NCBI GenBank assembly: GCA_039821605.1
Contig: JBCBNV010000003.1
Coordinates: forward strand, 186,001-250,000
Direction: 5' to 3'
Length of the DNA stretch: 64,000 nt
Source of the DNA: CALBPI01 sp039821605
GTDB lineage: Bacteria > Pseudomonadota > Gammaproteobacteria > Steroidobacterales > Woeseiaceae
Shown: piece by piece, positions 35,202 through 43,952 of the stretch
How positions within the stretch are numbered: the stretch's first letter is position 1
Layout of the letters: the number at the start of each line of letters is the position of its first letter
The notes under the pieces: model-generated
Database searches by the model: none
Seen by the model: the letters and a program-made list of their open reading frames with translations, nothing else
What the model was told of the DNA's origin: nothing
Translations under genes and position numbers: made by a program

Positions 35202-35951
35202 ATGGCAGACGAACAGCTCATCGCGGTCTTCATCGATTTCGAGAACCTGGCGCTGGGCGCCAAGGACACCGCTGGCGGCGAGTTTCACATCGACCTCGTT
35301 CTGCGCCGGCTGCTGCAAAAGGGTCGACTCGTCTACAAGCGGGCCTACTCCGACTGGAGCCGGTACCAGAGCTTTGTGCGTGCCTTCCACGGACAGGGCA
35401 TCGAACTCATCGATATCCCGCAAACCAAGGTCAGCGGCAAAAATTCGGCCGACATCCGCATGGTCGTCGATGCGCTCGACCTCTGCTATGCCAAGCAGCA
35501 CATCGATGCCTTCGCACTGATCTCAGGCGACAGCGACTTCTCGCCGCTGGCGGCCAAGCTCAAGGAAAACAACAAGCGCGTCGTCGGCTGCGGCATCAAG
35601 AGCTCGACATCCGACCTGCTCATTAACCAGTGCGACGAATTCATCTACTACGATGACCTTGCGCGCGAGGCGAACCGCAGCAAGAAGAAAAAGAAAAAGA
35701 CCACGCGCCGCTCCAAGTCTCAGGAAGCGATCGACATGACCGTGGAGATCGTGCGCTCGCTCGAGGGCGACTACGACCCGCTCTGGGGGTCGCTCGTGAA
35801 ACAGACCTTGCGGCGCGTGCACCCGGGCTTCACGGAGAGTTACTACGACTTCAAGAGTTTTGCGGACCTGCTCAAGGCCGCGGAAAAACAAAAACTGCTG
35901 TCGCTCGATTATGATGCGCAGCGCGGCAACTACATCGTGGCGAGCCAATAG
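35202..35951 (+). CDS. NYN-domain (LabA/DUF88) protein with C-terminal LOTUS/OST-HTH domain
   Basis: A 249-residue protein with a NYN/PIN-like nuclease domain at about 1-145: AVFIDFENLALG, NSADIRMVVDALDL and ISGDSDFSPLAAKL supply the conserved acidic residues. A Lys-rich linker (SKKKKKKTTRR, about 160) leads to an OST-HTH/LOTUS-type domain (about 170-249, EIVRSLEGDYDPLWGSLV). Both domains suggest RNA binding and possible RNA cleavage; the target is unknown. It is co-directional with GDH and gpmA, so it may be co-transcribed with metabolic genes. Confidence 0.85.
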   Translation: MADEQLIAVFIDFENLALGAKDTAGGEFHIDLVLRRLLQKGRLVYKRAYSDWSRYQSFVRAFHGQGIELIDIPQTKVSGKNSADIRMVVDALDLCYAKQHIDAFALISGDSDFSPLAAKLKENNKRVVGCGIKSSTSDLLINQCDEFIYYDDLAREANRSKKKKKKTTRRSKSQEAIDMTVEIVRSLEGDYDPLWGSLVKQTLRRVHPGFTESYYDFKSFADLLKAAEKQKLLSLDYDAQRGNYIVASQ

Positions 35952-35960
35952 GGAGACATC

Positions 35961-36704
35961 ATGGCGGGCAGACTGGTCTTGTGCCGACACGGGCAAAGCG
36001 ATTGGAACCGGAAAAACCTGTTCACAGGTTGGACAGACGTCGACCTTACGGACACGGGCATTACCGAGGCACGTGAAGCGGGTCGCACCCTGCGCGACCA
36101 GGGTTTCCGTTTCGACATTGCCTACACGTCGGTACTCAAGCGAGCAATTCGCACACTCTGGCTTGTACTCGACGAGATGGATCTCATGTGGATCCCCGTG
36201 GCGCGTGCCTGGGAACTCAACGAACGCCACTATGGCGCGCTGCAAGGTCTCAACAAGGCCGAGACCGCCGCCAAGTACGGCGACGAGCAGGTGCACATCT
36301 GGCGCCGCAGCTACGACACGCCGCCGCCCGTTCTCGAGGCGGATGACGAACGGCATCCGTCGCACGACCCCCGCTACGCCGGTATCGAAGGCCTGCCCGC
36401 CAGCGAATCGCTGAAGACCACGCTGGAGCGTGTCGCGCCCTACTGGGATACGCAGATCGCGCCGACGCTGGCCGCGGGAAAGGACGTCCTGATCGCGGCA
36501 CACGGCAATAGCCTGCGCGCGCTTGTGAAGATGCTTGATGGCGTCTCCGACGAAGACATCACAGGCTTCAACATACCCACGGGCATTCCCATGGCCTACA
36601 CGCTCGACGACGACCTGAAGCCACTGTCGCGCGAGTTTCTCGGCGACCCCGAGGCCGTGGCCAAGGCAGCCGCCGCCGTCGCCAATCAGGGCAAGGCCAA
36701 GTGA
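35961..36704 (+). CDS. gpmA: 2,3-bisphosphoglycerate-dependent phosphoglycerate mutase
   Basis: Interconverts 3- and 2-phosphoglycerate in glycolysis and gluconeogenesis. The 247-residue protein has the phosphohistidine motif CRHGQSDWNRKNLFTGW, the catalytic Glu region ELNERHYGALQGLNK and the second His in AAHGNSLRALVK. The RHGE motif reads RHGQ here. It starts nine bases after the NYN gene. Confidence 0.96.
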   Translation: MAGRLVLCRHGQSDWNRKNLFTGWTDVDLTDTGITEAREAGRTLRDQGFRFDIAYTSVLKRAIRTLWLVLDEMDLMWIPVARAWELNERHYGALQGLNKAETAAKYGDEQVHIWRRSYDTPPPVLEADDERHPSHDPRYAGIEGLPASESLKTTLERVAPYWDTQIAPTLAAGKDVLIAAHGNSLRALVKMLDGVSDEDITGFNIPTGIPMAYTLDDDLKPLSREFLGDPEAVAKAAAAVANQGKAK

Positions 36705-37225
36705 TCTACGCGCTGGACGGCAAGCGGCCGGTCTTTGAGGGGCAAGGACAGTGGGTGGCGCCCAATGCCCACGTCATCGGCGACGTCACACTGCACGCCG
36801 ACGCCTCGGTCTGGTTCGGCACCGTCGTGCGCGGCGACGTGGACCGCATCACCATAGGCGAACGCAGCAACATCCAGGACCAGTCCGTGCTGCACACCGA
36901 CGTTGGCATTCGACTCACGATTGGCAATGAGGTGACGGTGGGCCACCAGGCCATGCTTCACGGTTGCACAATTGGTGACGGCAGCCTCATCGGCATAGGC
37001 GCCACAGTGCTCAATCACGCCGTGATCGGTAAGCAGTCTCTCGTCGGCGCTCACGCGCTGGTGACCGAGGGCAAGCAATTTCCCGATGGGGTGCTGCTCA
37101 TGGGCGCACCGGCCAAAGTCGTGCGCGAACTGACCGATGAGGAACGCCAGGCCCTGGCAGCGAGTGCGGCCCACTACGTCGCCAACGCCCACCGCTTTCG
37201 CGACGGCCTCGAGCCGCTGGGCTAG
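36701..37225 (+). CDS. Gamma carbonic anhydrase-like hexapeptide protein (YrdA type)
   Basis: A left-handed beta-helix protein of 174 residues with repeated hexapeptides (ASVWFGTVVRGDVDRITIGE). The metal-binding histidines are present in SVLHTD and VGHQAMLHGC, so zinc or iron binding is likely. Activity as carbonic anhydrase is not proven for this subgroup. The GTG start overlaps the gpmA stop (GTGA). Confidence 0.88.
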   Translation: MIYALDGKRPVFEGQGQWVAPNAHVIGDVTLHADASVWFGTVVRGDVDRITIGERSNIQDQSVLHTDVGIRLTIGNEVTVGHQAMLHGCTIGDGSLIGIGATVLNHAVIGKQSLVGAHALVTEGKQFPDGVLLMGAPAKVVRELTDEERQALAASAAHYVANAHRFRDGLEPLG

Positions 37226-37232
37226 CTATGCG

Positions 37233-38129
37233 TCAGAGCTGGTTGCCCGGCTTGCTGGGCGGCTCGCGCGGTGTGTCCCAGACTCGAATCACACCTTCCT
37301 GGGCGGTCGACGCCACGAGCACGCCATCGCGCGTGTAGATGCGCCCACGCGCGAAGCCACGCCCGCCCGTTGAGGCCGGGCTGTCGAGCACGTAAAGAAA
37401 CCACTCATCGACACGCGGTTGGCGGTGAAACCAGAGCGCGTGATCCAGGCTCGCCATCTGCACGCGCCCCAGGCCGTAGGGCAAGCCATGCGGCAGCGAA
37501 CTGGTGCCCAGCAACTCGTAGTCGGACACGTAGGCCAGCATCGAGCGGTGCAGGTCCGGCGAGTCGGGCAAGCGGTCCACGGCCTTGACCCAAACGTGCT
37601 TGTGCGGCGGTCGCGGCTCGTTTTCGAGGAAGGCGGGCCGCTCGACGTGTCGAAACTCAAAGGGCCGCGCCTCTGTCATGAAGCGGCGCATCTTGGCCGG
37701 CACCTTGTCGGCTTCCTCGCGGGCCAGGCCGCGTGAATCGGTCAGCGATTCGGGGTCCGGCACGTCCGGCATCTCGAACTGATGCTCAACGCCCTCCTCG
37801 GGCACCTGAAACGAGGCCGCCATATTGAGTATCGGTCGGCCGTGCTGGACCGCAACGACCCGGCGCACCGAGAAGCTGCGGCCGTCGCGCTGGCGGTCGA
37901 CCTCGTAGACGATGGGCGCGTCCATGTCACCGCGGCGCAGAAAATACGCGTGCAGCGAGTGCGCCGCGCGATCGTCGACGGTCTGCTGCGCCGCCGACAA
38001 AGCCTGTCCGACGACCTGCCCGCCAAACACCTGCGCGCTGCCGATATCGCGACTCTCACCGCGAAAGATGTTGTCCTCGATGCGCTCCAGCGTCAGCAGG
38101 TGTTGCAGATCGGCAAGGACAGGGTCCAT
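37233..38129 (-). CDS. tesB: Acyl-CoA thioesterase II TesB
   Basis: Double hot-dog thioesterase that frees fatty acids from CoA. The 298 residues include DIGSAQVFGGQVVGQALSAA and AAHSLHAYFLRRGDMDAPI in the first domain and ASLDHALWFHR in the second. The ATG at 38129 has AGGAAG upstream. It converges on the carbonic anhydrase gene with a seven-base gap and is divergent from the DUF1499 gene. Confidence 0.94.
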   Translation of the reverse strand: MDPVLADLQHLLTLERIEDNIFRGESRDIGSAQVFGGQVVGQALSAAQQTVDDRAAHSLHAYFLRRGDMDAPIVYEVDRQRDGRSFSVRRVVAVQHGRPILNMAASFQVPEEGVEHQFEMPDVPDPESLTDSRGLAREEADKVPAKMRRFMTEARPFEFRHVERPAFLENEPRPPHKHVWVKAVDRLPDSPDLHRSMLAYVSDYELLGTSSLPHGLPYGLGRVQMASLDHALWFHRQPRVDEWFLYVLDSPASTGGRGFARGRIYTRDGVLVASTAQEGVIRVWDTPREPPSKPGNQL

Positions 38130-38188
38130 GGGGGCTTCCTCGACAGGCCTTTGGGGGAGCGTATTAGACCACGCCCGCGACACTCCGG

Positions 38189-38194
38189 TATGAT
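38189..38194 (+). promoter_or_regulatory. Candidate -10 element (TATGAT) for the DUF1499 gene
   Basis: TATGAT lies 27 bases upstream of the ATG in the divergent gap with tesB. A TTAGAC hexamer at 38164 is spaced 19 bases away, longer than ideal. Confidence 0.35.
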
Positions 38195-38221
38195 CCGCGC
38201 CTTTCCCGACGGAGCTGTCTC

Positions 38222-38965
38222 ATGAGCGAACGACGCTGGCCCACCCGACTTGTCGGTCTCGGCATCCTCGCAGCCTTCATTGCCGTTGCGTTCGTGATTC
38301 TCTCAGGGCCCGGCTACCGCTTTGGCGTGCTGCCCCTGGGCCTCTCGTTCCGCATCGTCATGGCCGCCGCGCTCATCGCCGTGTTCGCTGTAGTCATGCT
38401 GATCATCGGTCTGCTCGCCAAGGGCGCAAACGGGCGCATGCCCCGGGCGCTCATTGCGCTGGTACTGTCCGGCGGGATCGTCGCGCAACTTGCCAGCGTC
38501 TACATGACGGCCAGGAGCGTGCCGCCGATTCACGACATCACAACCGACACGATCAACCCGCCGCAGTTTGATGCGTTGCTGGGTGCACGCGCTGACGCCG
38601 CCAACCCGCCCGAGTACGCGGGTGAGGAAGCGGCCAAACAGCAGGCAGAGGCGTACCCCGATATCCAGCCCATCGACCTGCCGGGCGTGTCGCCCGCAGA
38701 CGCGCTCCCGGCGGCGGAAGCCGCGGCGCGCAGCATCGGCCTCGAGGCCATCGTTGCGCAGCCCGGCAAGAACCTGCTCGAGGCGACGGACGTCACGTTC
38801 TGGTACGGCTACAAGGACGACGTGGTTGTCCGGGCCACCGCGACGGCCAACGGCACGCGCCTCGACATTCGCTCCAAGTCGCGGGTCGGCACCTCCGACC
38901 TGGGTGCCAATGCCAAGCGCATTCGAGCGCTCAGTGAGGCCATCAAAGCCCAGACGGGCGGCTAA
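38222..38965 (+). CDS. DUF1499 family membrane protein
   Basis: This 247-residue protein has an N-terminal block of about three membrane helices (LVGLGILAAFIAVAFVIL, IVMAAALIAVFAVVMLIIG, ALIALVLSGGIVAQLASV) followed by a soluble domain with the DUF1499 signatures PPIHDITTDTINPPQFDAL and SKSRVGTSDLGANAKRIRAL. The biochemical function of DUF1499 is unknown to me. Its stop codon overlaps the convergent DUF962 stop, and a hairpin follows at once. Confidence 0.85.
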   Translation: MSERRWPTRLVGLGILAAFIAVAFVILSGPGYRFGVLPLGLSFRIVMAAALIAVFAVVMLIIGLLAKGANGRMPRALIALVLSGGIVAQLASVYMTARSVPPIHDITTDTINPPQFDALLGARADAANPPEYAGEEAAKQQAEAYPDIQPIDLPGVSPADALPAAEAAARSIGLEAIVAQPGKNLLEATDVTFWYGYKDDVVVRATATANGTRLDIRSKSRVGTSDLGANAKRIRALSEAIKAQTGG

Positions 38966-39285
38966 CGGACGAGCGAGATTCGTCCGCGCAGGATGTCGGC
39001 GTACATGACCCAGTCGCCGGCCAGACTGTAGAGCGGATACTGGAATGTAGCCGGCTTATTCTTCTCGAACACGAAGTGGCCGAGCCAGGCAAAACCGTAA
39101 CCGACCAGCGGCATCGCGAGCAGCCACCAGGCATTGGCCGTCACGATTGCCGCGATCACCACAGCAATCACTCCCGTGCTGCCAATGAAGTGCATCACGC
39201 GGCAGCGCGGGTCGGCGTGCTCGGCAAGGTAGTAAGGGTAGAAGTCGCGGAAGTGCTCGAAGCGCTGTGGCGTTGCGTCGTTCAT
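38962..39285 (-). CDS. DUF962/Mpo1-like membrane protein
   Basis: The 107-residue product matches the YGL010w/Mpo1 family: EHADPRCRVMHFIGSTG near the N-terminus and GHFVFEKNKPATFQYPLYSL near residue 70, with two or three membrane helices. Yeast Mpo1 is an Fe(II) dioxygenase acting on 2-hydroxy fatty acids, and the conserved histidines are present here. It is the last gene of the ligase-membrane protein-SDR-DUF962 operon (ATGA overlap with the SDR), which fits a hydroxy-fatty-acid task. That role is inference. Confidence 0.8.
   Translation of the reverse strand: MNDATPQRFEHFRDFYPYYLAEHADPRCRVMHFIGSTGVIAVVIAAIVTANAWWLLAMPLVGYGFAWLGHFVFEKNKPATFQYPLYSLAGDWVMYADILRGRISLVR
38966..38986. terminator. 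Hairpin at the DUF1499/DUF962 convergent junction
   Basis: CGGACGA/TCGTCCG with a seven-base loop, starting at the base after the DUF1499 stop and lying within the DUF962 3' coding end. No U-tract. Confidence 0.35.
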
Positions 39286-40037
39286 GCGGACTGGATGGCG
39301 CCGCCGTCGACGTGCAGCCCTGTGCCTGTGATGAAGGCCGCATCGTCGGACGCGAGGAACAGGGCGGCTTTGGCAACGTCGAGCGCCTCACCGAGCCGGC
39401 CCACGGCCGCTTTGCGAATCCAGTAATCGCGCATGCCCGTATCGCGGCGGAACGCCTCGCGCGTTGCCTCCGTCATGATCGCGCCGGGCAGAACGCAATT
39501 GACGGTGATGCCGTCGCGCCCCACTTCAGCGGCCAGCGCACGCGTGAGCCCCATGAGACCGTGTTGCGCCGCCGTGTAGGCCGACAGGCCCGCTGCGCCG
39601 CGCGACGAATACACAGAGCCCACGTTGATCACGCGCCCGCCCGGACTCTTGCGCAGCCGCGGCAGCAGAGCGTGCGTCAGGCGATAGGAGGGCCTCAGGC
39701 TGACCGCAAAGGTGCGATCCCAACGCGAATCGTCGGCACCGCCTGTCGTCGGTGCCGGCGCTTCCGGGCCGACCCAGACGAAGATGTCGAGGCCGTCGAG
39801 GTGCGTGTCGGCCAACTCGGCAAGCGCTTCGGGCGCACCGGAGTCGGCGACGTCGATGGCCGCACTGTGGACATTGAGCATGCGCTTGAACATCGACGTG
39901 ATGCCCGTGTCGGCCGCGTCCACGGCCAGCACCGTGGCCCCTTCCTGTGCCAGCAGACGTGCCGTCGCCTCGCCGATGCCCTCACCGGCACCCGTGACGA
40001 TGGCGAATCGCTGGTGCAGCCGTCCCTCGCCGTTCAT
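39282..40037 (-). CDS. SDR-fold protein with altered catalytic site
   Basis: A 251-residue short-chain dehydrogenase with an intact nucleotide motif (TGAGEGIG, 15-22), Ser141 and Tyr154. The catalytic lysine of Y-x3-K is Gln158 (YTAAQ), encoded CAA, one base change from a lysine codon. The NNAG motif is also missing: the strand reads VWVGPEAP. The rest of the fold and the ending GTGLHVDGGA are normal. It may be inactive, use another mechanism, or be a subunit. It overlaps both neighbours in the lipid operon by four bases. Confidence 0.82.
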   Translation of the reverse strand: MNGEGRLHQRFAIVTGAGEGIGEATARLLAQEGATVLAVDAADTGITSMFKRMLNVHSAAIDVADSGAPEALAELADTHLDGLDIFVWVGPEAPAPTTGGADDSRWDRTFAVSLRPSYRLTHALLPRLRKSPGGRVINVGSVYSSRGAAGLSAYTAAQHGLMGLTRALAAEVGRDGITVNCVLPGAIMTEATREAFRRDTGMRDYWIRKAAVGRLGEALDVAKAALFLASDDAAFITGTGLHVDGGAIQSA

Positions 40038-40261
40038 GACGACAACGCCGCGCGATCACGCGCCGCAAGGCTGCGCAGTGCGATCACGGCGGCGCCCAGC
40101 AAAACGGCAGCCGTTGCCAGCAGAACAACGCCGCCGGCGGGATTGGGTGGCTGCGCGATAAAGCACCAGCCACCGCTGCCTGCGGCAAGCGCGCCCAGAA
40201 CGAGCAGCCAGATCGGCAATGCGTGGATTCTTTCAGCGCCTGTGGTGGCAGTCGTGGTCAC
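40034..40261 (-). CDS. Small two-helix membrane protein
   Basis: A 75-residue protein with two hydrophobic segments (IWLLVLGALAAGSGGWCFI and GGVVLLATAAVLLGAAVIAL). I do not recognise the family. It overlaps the acyl-CoA ligase stop and the SDR start by four bases each, so it is almost certainly translated with them. It might tether the pathway to the membrane; that is a guess from context. Confidence 0.65.
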   Translation of the reverse strand: MTTTATTGAERIHALPIWLLVLGALAAGSGGWCFIAQPPNPAGGVVLLATAAVLLGAAVIALRSLAARDRAALSS

Positions 40262-41895
40262 GAACCGGTCTCCGGAAGCTGGAAATCTGAAAACTGCTCG
40301 CGCAGTGTGGTCTTTTTGATCTTGCCCGTCGCCGTGTGCGGCAGTTCCTCAACGAACACGACATCGTCGGGCGTCCACCATTTGGCGATCTTGCCCTCGA
40401 GGTAGCCGAGGATGTCATCGCGCGACAACGTCGCGCCGGGCTTGGGCACCACGATCATGAGCGGACGTTCGGTCCACTTGGGGTGGGCGACACCGATAAC
40501 GGCCGCCTCGGCCACGTCGGGGTGGCCAACGGCCGTGTTCTCGAGGTCGATGGAACTGATCCACTCGCCGCCCGACTTGATGACGTCCTTGGTGCGATCG
40601 GTAATTGCCATGAAGCCGTCTGCGTCGATCGTGGCCACGTCGCCCGTGTCGAACCAGCCGTCGGCGTCGTGCGTGTCGCCCGTCTCATCTGCACGGCGAT
40701 AGTAGGCGCTGCAGATCCAGGGGCCGCGCACGCGCAAGGCCCCGTAGGCTTCGCCGTCCCAGGGTTGCTCGGTGCAATCTTCGGCGACGATCTTCATCTC
40801 GACGCCGAAGATGCCGCGACCCGCCTTGGTCTGGATCTTGACACGCTCGTCATTCGAGAGGCTGTCGTGCTTGGGCAGCAACTTGTTGACGGTTCCGAGT
40901 GGGCTCATTTCTGTCATGCCCCAGCCCTGTTGCACGACGACGTCGTGCTGGTCTCGAAACGCCTCGATCATCGACGCCGGCACCGCGGCGCCACCCACCA
41001 CCGTGCGCTCGAGCGTGTCGAGCCGCACCCCGGCGCGCTCGCAGTAGTCGAGCAAGGCCAACCACACCGTGGGCACACCGAGCGCGAGCGTGACCTGCTC
41101 GCCGGACAACAGATTGTAGAGCGTCTCGCCGTCGCCCATCTTGGGGCCCGGCATAACGATCTTCGCGCCGACCATGGGGCAGCTGTAGGGAATGCCCCAG
41201 GCGTTGACGTGAAACAACGGCACAACAGGCAGCACACAGTCCCGGCGCGAAATGTCGAGGACGTCGGGCTGCAAGCCGGCCATCGCGTGCAACACCGTGG
41301 AGCGGTGCGAATAGAGCACGCCTTTCGGATTGCCCGTTGTGCCCGACGTGTAGCAGAGCGCGGCGGCCGAGTTCTCGTCGAACTCGGGCCAGTCGTAGTC
41401 GCCGCTGTGGCTTCCAATGAACGTCTCGTAATCCGTGGCGTCGCTGCCCTCGGGTACGCTGCCCGGGCCGCCCATGACGATGACGTGCTCGAGCGTCGGC
41501 GTCTTGTCGCGAATCTTCTCGATGAGCGGCAGGAACATCGGATCCACGAGCAGCACACGGTCTTCGGCGTGGTTGATGATGTAGACGAGTTGTTCCGGGA
41601 ACAGCCGCGGGTTGATCGTGTGACAGACGAAACCGGCACCTGAGATGCCGTAGTAGGCCTCCATGTGCCGGTAGTCGTTCCAGGCCAGCGTCGCGACGCG
41701 GTCGGCCGTATTCAGGCCCAGCGACGACAGCGCCTGCGCCACCTGCGCCGCGCGCCCGAAGCAGTCGCGGTAGGTGTATTCGTGCCGCGGATTGTCGGCG
41801 GTCACAGAAACGATCGTGGCGTCGGGATGAAAGGTCATCGCGTGCCTGGCGATGCTCGAAATGAGGAGCTGGCGCTCCATCATGAGGCCCTGCAT
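40258..41895 (-). CDS. Medium/long-chain acyl-CoA synthetase (AMP-binding)
   Basis: Activates a carboxylic acid to its CoA thioester through an acyl-adenylate. The 545 residues include the P-loop-like YTSGTTGNPKGVLYSH, QQGWGMTEMSPLG, DGWFDTGDVATIDADGF and the C-terminal lysine motif TGKIKKTTLRE. The sequence is of the FadD3/medium-chain ligase type; the exact acid is unknown. I use ATG 41895 after a G-rich stretch; the long upstream frame lies in uup. It is the first gene of a four-gene overlapping operon. Confidence 0.9.
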   Translation of the reverse strand: MQGLMMERQLLISSIARHAMTFHPDATIVSVTADNPRHEYTYRDCFGRAAQVAQALSSLGLNTADRVATLAWNDYRHMEAYYGISGAGFVCHTINPRLFPEQLVYIINHAEDRVLLVDPMFLPLIEKIRDKTPTLEHVIVMGGPGSVPEGSDATDYETFIGSHSGDYDWPEFDENSAAALCYTSGTTGNPKGVLYSHRSTVLHAMAGLQPDVLDISRRDCVLPVVPLFHVNAWGIPYSCPMVGAKIVMPGPKMGDGETLYNLLSGEQVTLALGVPTVWLALLDYCERAGVRLDTLERTVVGGAAVPASMIEAFRDQHDVVVQQGWGMTEMSPLGTVNKLLPKHDSLSNDERVKIQTKAGRGIFGVEMKIVAEDCTEQPWDGEAYGALRVRGPWICSAYYRRADETGDTHDADGWFDTGDVATIDADGFMAITDRTKDVIKSGGEWISSIDLENTAVGHPDVAEAAVIGVAHPKWTERPLMIVVPKPGATLSRDDILGYLEGKIAKWWTPDDVVFVEELPHTATGKIKKTTLREQFSDFQLPETGS

Positions 41896-41962
41896 AAATC
41901 CCCCCGGATTCACGTGTTTACAGCCAGTGAAGTCTGCCTGATTCGGCGCCCCGCGACCACTC

Positions 41963-43867
41963 TCAGCGGGCTTCGAGCGACTCTCTGAGCGACTCCAGTT
42001 CGAGCCAGCGTGCGGTCGCCGTGTCGAGCGCTGCTTCTGCCTCGGCGACCTCGGCCAGCACAGGCGCAACCGCGGTGTCGTAGTCCTGTTCATAGAAGCC
42101 AGCGCCCGCGACACGGGCCCGCAGGGCATCGAGCGCCTCGGTCAGGCTGTCAATCTGGTCGGGCAGCGCGTCCAGCTCGCGCTGATCCTTGTAGCTCAGC
42201 TTCTTGGGTTGCCGCCGCGGTCGCCCCGCATGAGCGGACTCGCGGGTCGCCGTGCGCGCCGGCGCCGCCTGTGCCTCAAGTTCACGGCCGCGCCGCAGCC
42301 AGTCCGAGTAGTTGCCGACGTAGCGCTCGATCTGCCCACCTGCCTCGAACACGAGCGTGCTCGTGACGACGTTGTCGAGAAACTCCCGGTCGTGGCTCAC
42401 GACAATGAGCGTGCCACCGTAGTCGTTGAGTTTCTCTTCAAGCACGTCAAGCGTCTCGATGTCGAGGTCGTTGGTGGGCTCGTCGAGCACGAGCAGATTC
42501 GCGGGCCTGGTAAACAGCTTGGCCAAGACGACACGATTGCGCTCCCCGCCCGACAGCGCCGACACGGGCGACATGATCCGCTCGGGCGAGAACAGGAACC
42601 CGCGCAGGTAGCCGACGACATGGCGCGGCTTGCCGCCCAGCGCGATGTAGTCGCTGCCGTCGCCCACGACTTGAGCGATGGTCTTCGTGTCATCGAGCTC
42701 GCGGCGCATTTGATCGAAGTAGCCGATCTCGAGGTTGGTGCCGTGCTTCACGGTTCCCGAATCGGGCTCGAGTTCGCCGAGCATGAGCTTGAGTAGCGTG
42801 CTCTTGCCCACGCCGTTGTTGCCCACGAGCCCGATGCGCTCCCCGCGCCGAATCGTCAGGGTCAGGTTTTCGATGAGCGGCTCGTCCGACCAGCCATAAC
42901 TCACATTATGGAGCTGGATCACCTTGCGCCCGGATGGGTCGGCGCCTTCGATGTGCACGCGCGCACCCTGTGGACGCTTGCGCCGCGCCGCGGCCTCGTC
43001 GCGCATGGCGTGCAACGCGCGCACACGTCCTTCGTTTCGGGTTCGCCGCGCCTTGATGCCCTGCCGGATCCAGGCCTCCTCCCCGGCCAGGCGCTTGTCG
43101 AACCGCGCGTCGCGTTCAGCCTCCTCGTTCCAGGCCTTTTCCCGCGAGCGCAAATAGCGCGCGTAGTCGCCGGGCCAGCTCACAAGCTCGCCGCGATCGA
43201 TGTCAACGATGCGGGTCGCGAGCCGCTGCAGAAAGGCCCGGTCATGAGTGATGAACACGACGCTGCCCTGGAAGCCCAGGATGCGTTGCTCGAGCCACTC
43301 AATGGTCTCGAGGTCGAGGTGGTTTGTGGGCTCGTCGAGCAGCAGCAGATCGGGGTCGGTGACCAGGACGCGCGCCAGCGCCACGCGCCGACGCCAGCCA
43401 CCAGACAGCCCGGACAGCGGCACGTCGGCGGGCAGACCCAGATCGGTCACGGTGCGCTCAATGCGCTGCTCTATGGTCCAGGCACCCGCAGCGTCGAGCT
43501 CGGCCTGCAACGCATCGAGCGTCGCGGCATCACCCTGCTCGCCAAGACTCGCCGCCTCGCGCTCGTAGGCTGCACGACGTTCGAGCAGGTTGGCCACGGC
43601 GCCCGCCACGTAGTCTCTTGCGGACACCTCGAGCGCGGGCGGCAGGGCCTGCCCGAGCTCGCCTATCTTAAGGTCCCCCTGCCGGATGATCTCGCCCGAA
43701 TCGGGCTGCAGATGTCCTGCGATAAGCTTGAGCGTCGTCGACTTGCCCGCGCCATTGCGCCCGACGATACACACGCGTTCGCCGGCCTCGATGGCCATTG
43801 AGGCGTCTTCGAGGACGGGACGGTCACCGAAGCTCATACGGATGCTGTCGAAACGAATCAGTGACAC
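41963..43867 (-). CDS. uup: ABC-F ATPase Uup
   Basis: A soluble ABC-F protein with two nucleotide-binding domains: GRNGAGKSTTLKL and LLLLDEPTNHLD in the first, GNNGVGKSTLLKL and LLVLDEPTNDLD in the second, each with an LSGG signature. A charged linker lies between them, and the C-terminus is an Arg/Glu-rich coiled coil (about 545-634), as in Uup. The length of 634 residues fits. The family acts on the ribosome and affects transposon excision in E. coli. The start is read as GTG 43867. Confidence 0.92.
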   Translation of the reverse strand: MSLIRFDSIRMSFGDRPVLEDASMAIEAGERVCIVGRNGAGKSTTLKLIAGHLQPDSGEIIRQGDLKIGELGQALPPALEVSARDYVAGAVANLLERRAAYEREAASLGEQGDAATLDALQAELDAAGAWTIEQRIERTVTDLGLPADVPLSGLSGGWRRRVALARVLVTDPDLLLLDEPTNHLDLETIEWLEQRILGFQGSVVFITHDRAFLQRLATRIVDIDRGELVSWPGDYARYLRSREKAWNEEAERDARFDKRLAGEEAWIRQGIKARRTRNEGRVRALHAMRDEAAARRKRPQGARVHIEGADPSGRKVIQLHNVSYGWSDEPLIENLTLTIRRGERIGLVGNNGVGKSTLLKLMLGELEPDSGTVKHGTNLEIGYFDQMRRELDDTKTIAQVVGDGSDYIALGGKPRHVVGYLRGFLFSPERIMSPVSALSGGERNRVVLAKLFTRPANLLVLDEPTNDLDIETLDVLEEKLNDYGGTLIVVSHDREFLDNVVTSTLVFEAGGQIERYVGNYSDWLRRGRELEAQAAPARTATRESAHAGRPRRQPKKLSYKDQRELDALPDQIDSLTEALDALRARVAGAGFYEQDYDTAVAPVLAEVAEAEAALDTATARWLELESLRESLEAR

Positions 43868-43920
43868 GAGCAGGCTCGATTGTTGATGCGGCAAGGATTT
43901 CCCGGCGCTGGGCCGGGGCG

Positions 43921-43932
43921 CCAGTATACTGG
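43921..43932 (+). promoter_or_regulatory. Palindrome CCAGTATACTGG containing the slyX -10 element
   Basis: The -10-like TATACT (43925-43930) is embedded in a perfect 12-bp palindrome in the gap divergent from uup. The strong ribosome site AAAGGAGG follows. The palindrome may be chance or an operator. Confidence 0.4.
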
Positions 43933-43952
43933 CTCGCAAAGGAGGAACCGAC

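Noticed and set aside
40336..41643. Plus-strand 435-codon open frame opposite the acyl-CoA ligase
   Set aside because: Antisense shadow; composition is typical of the complement of a high-GC gene.
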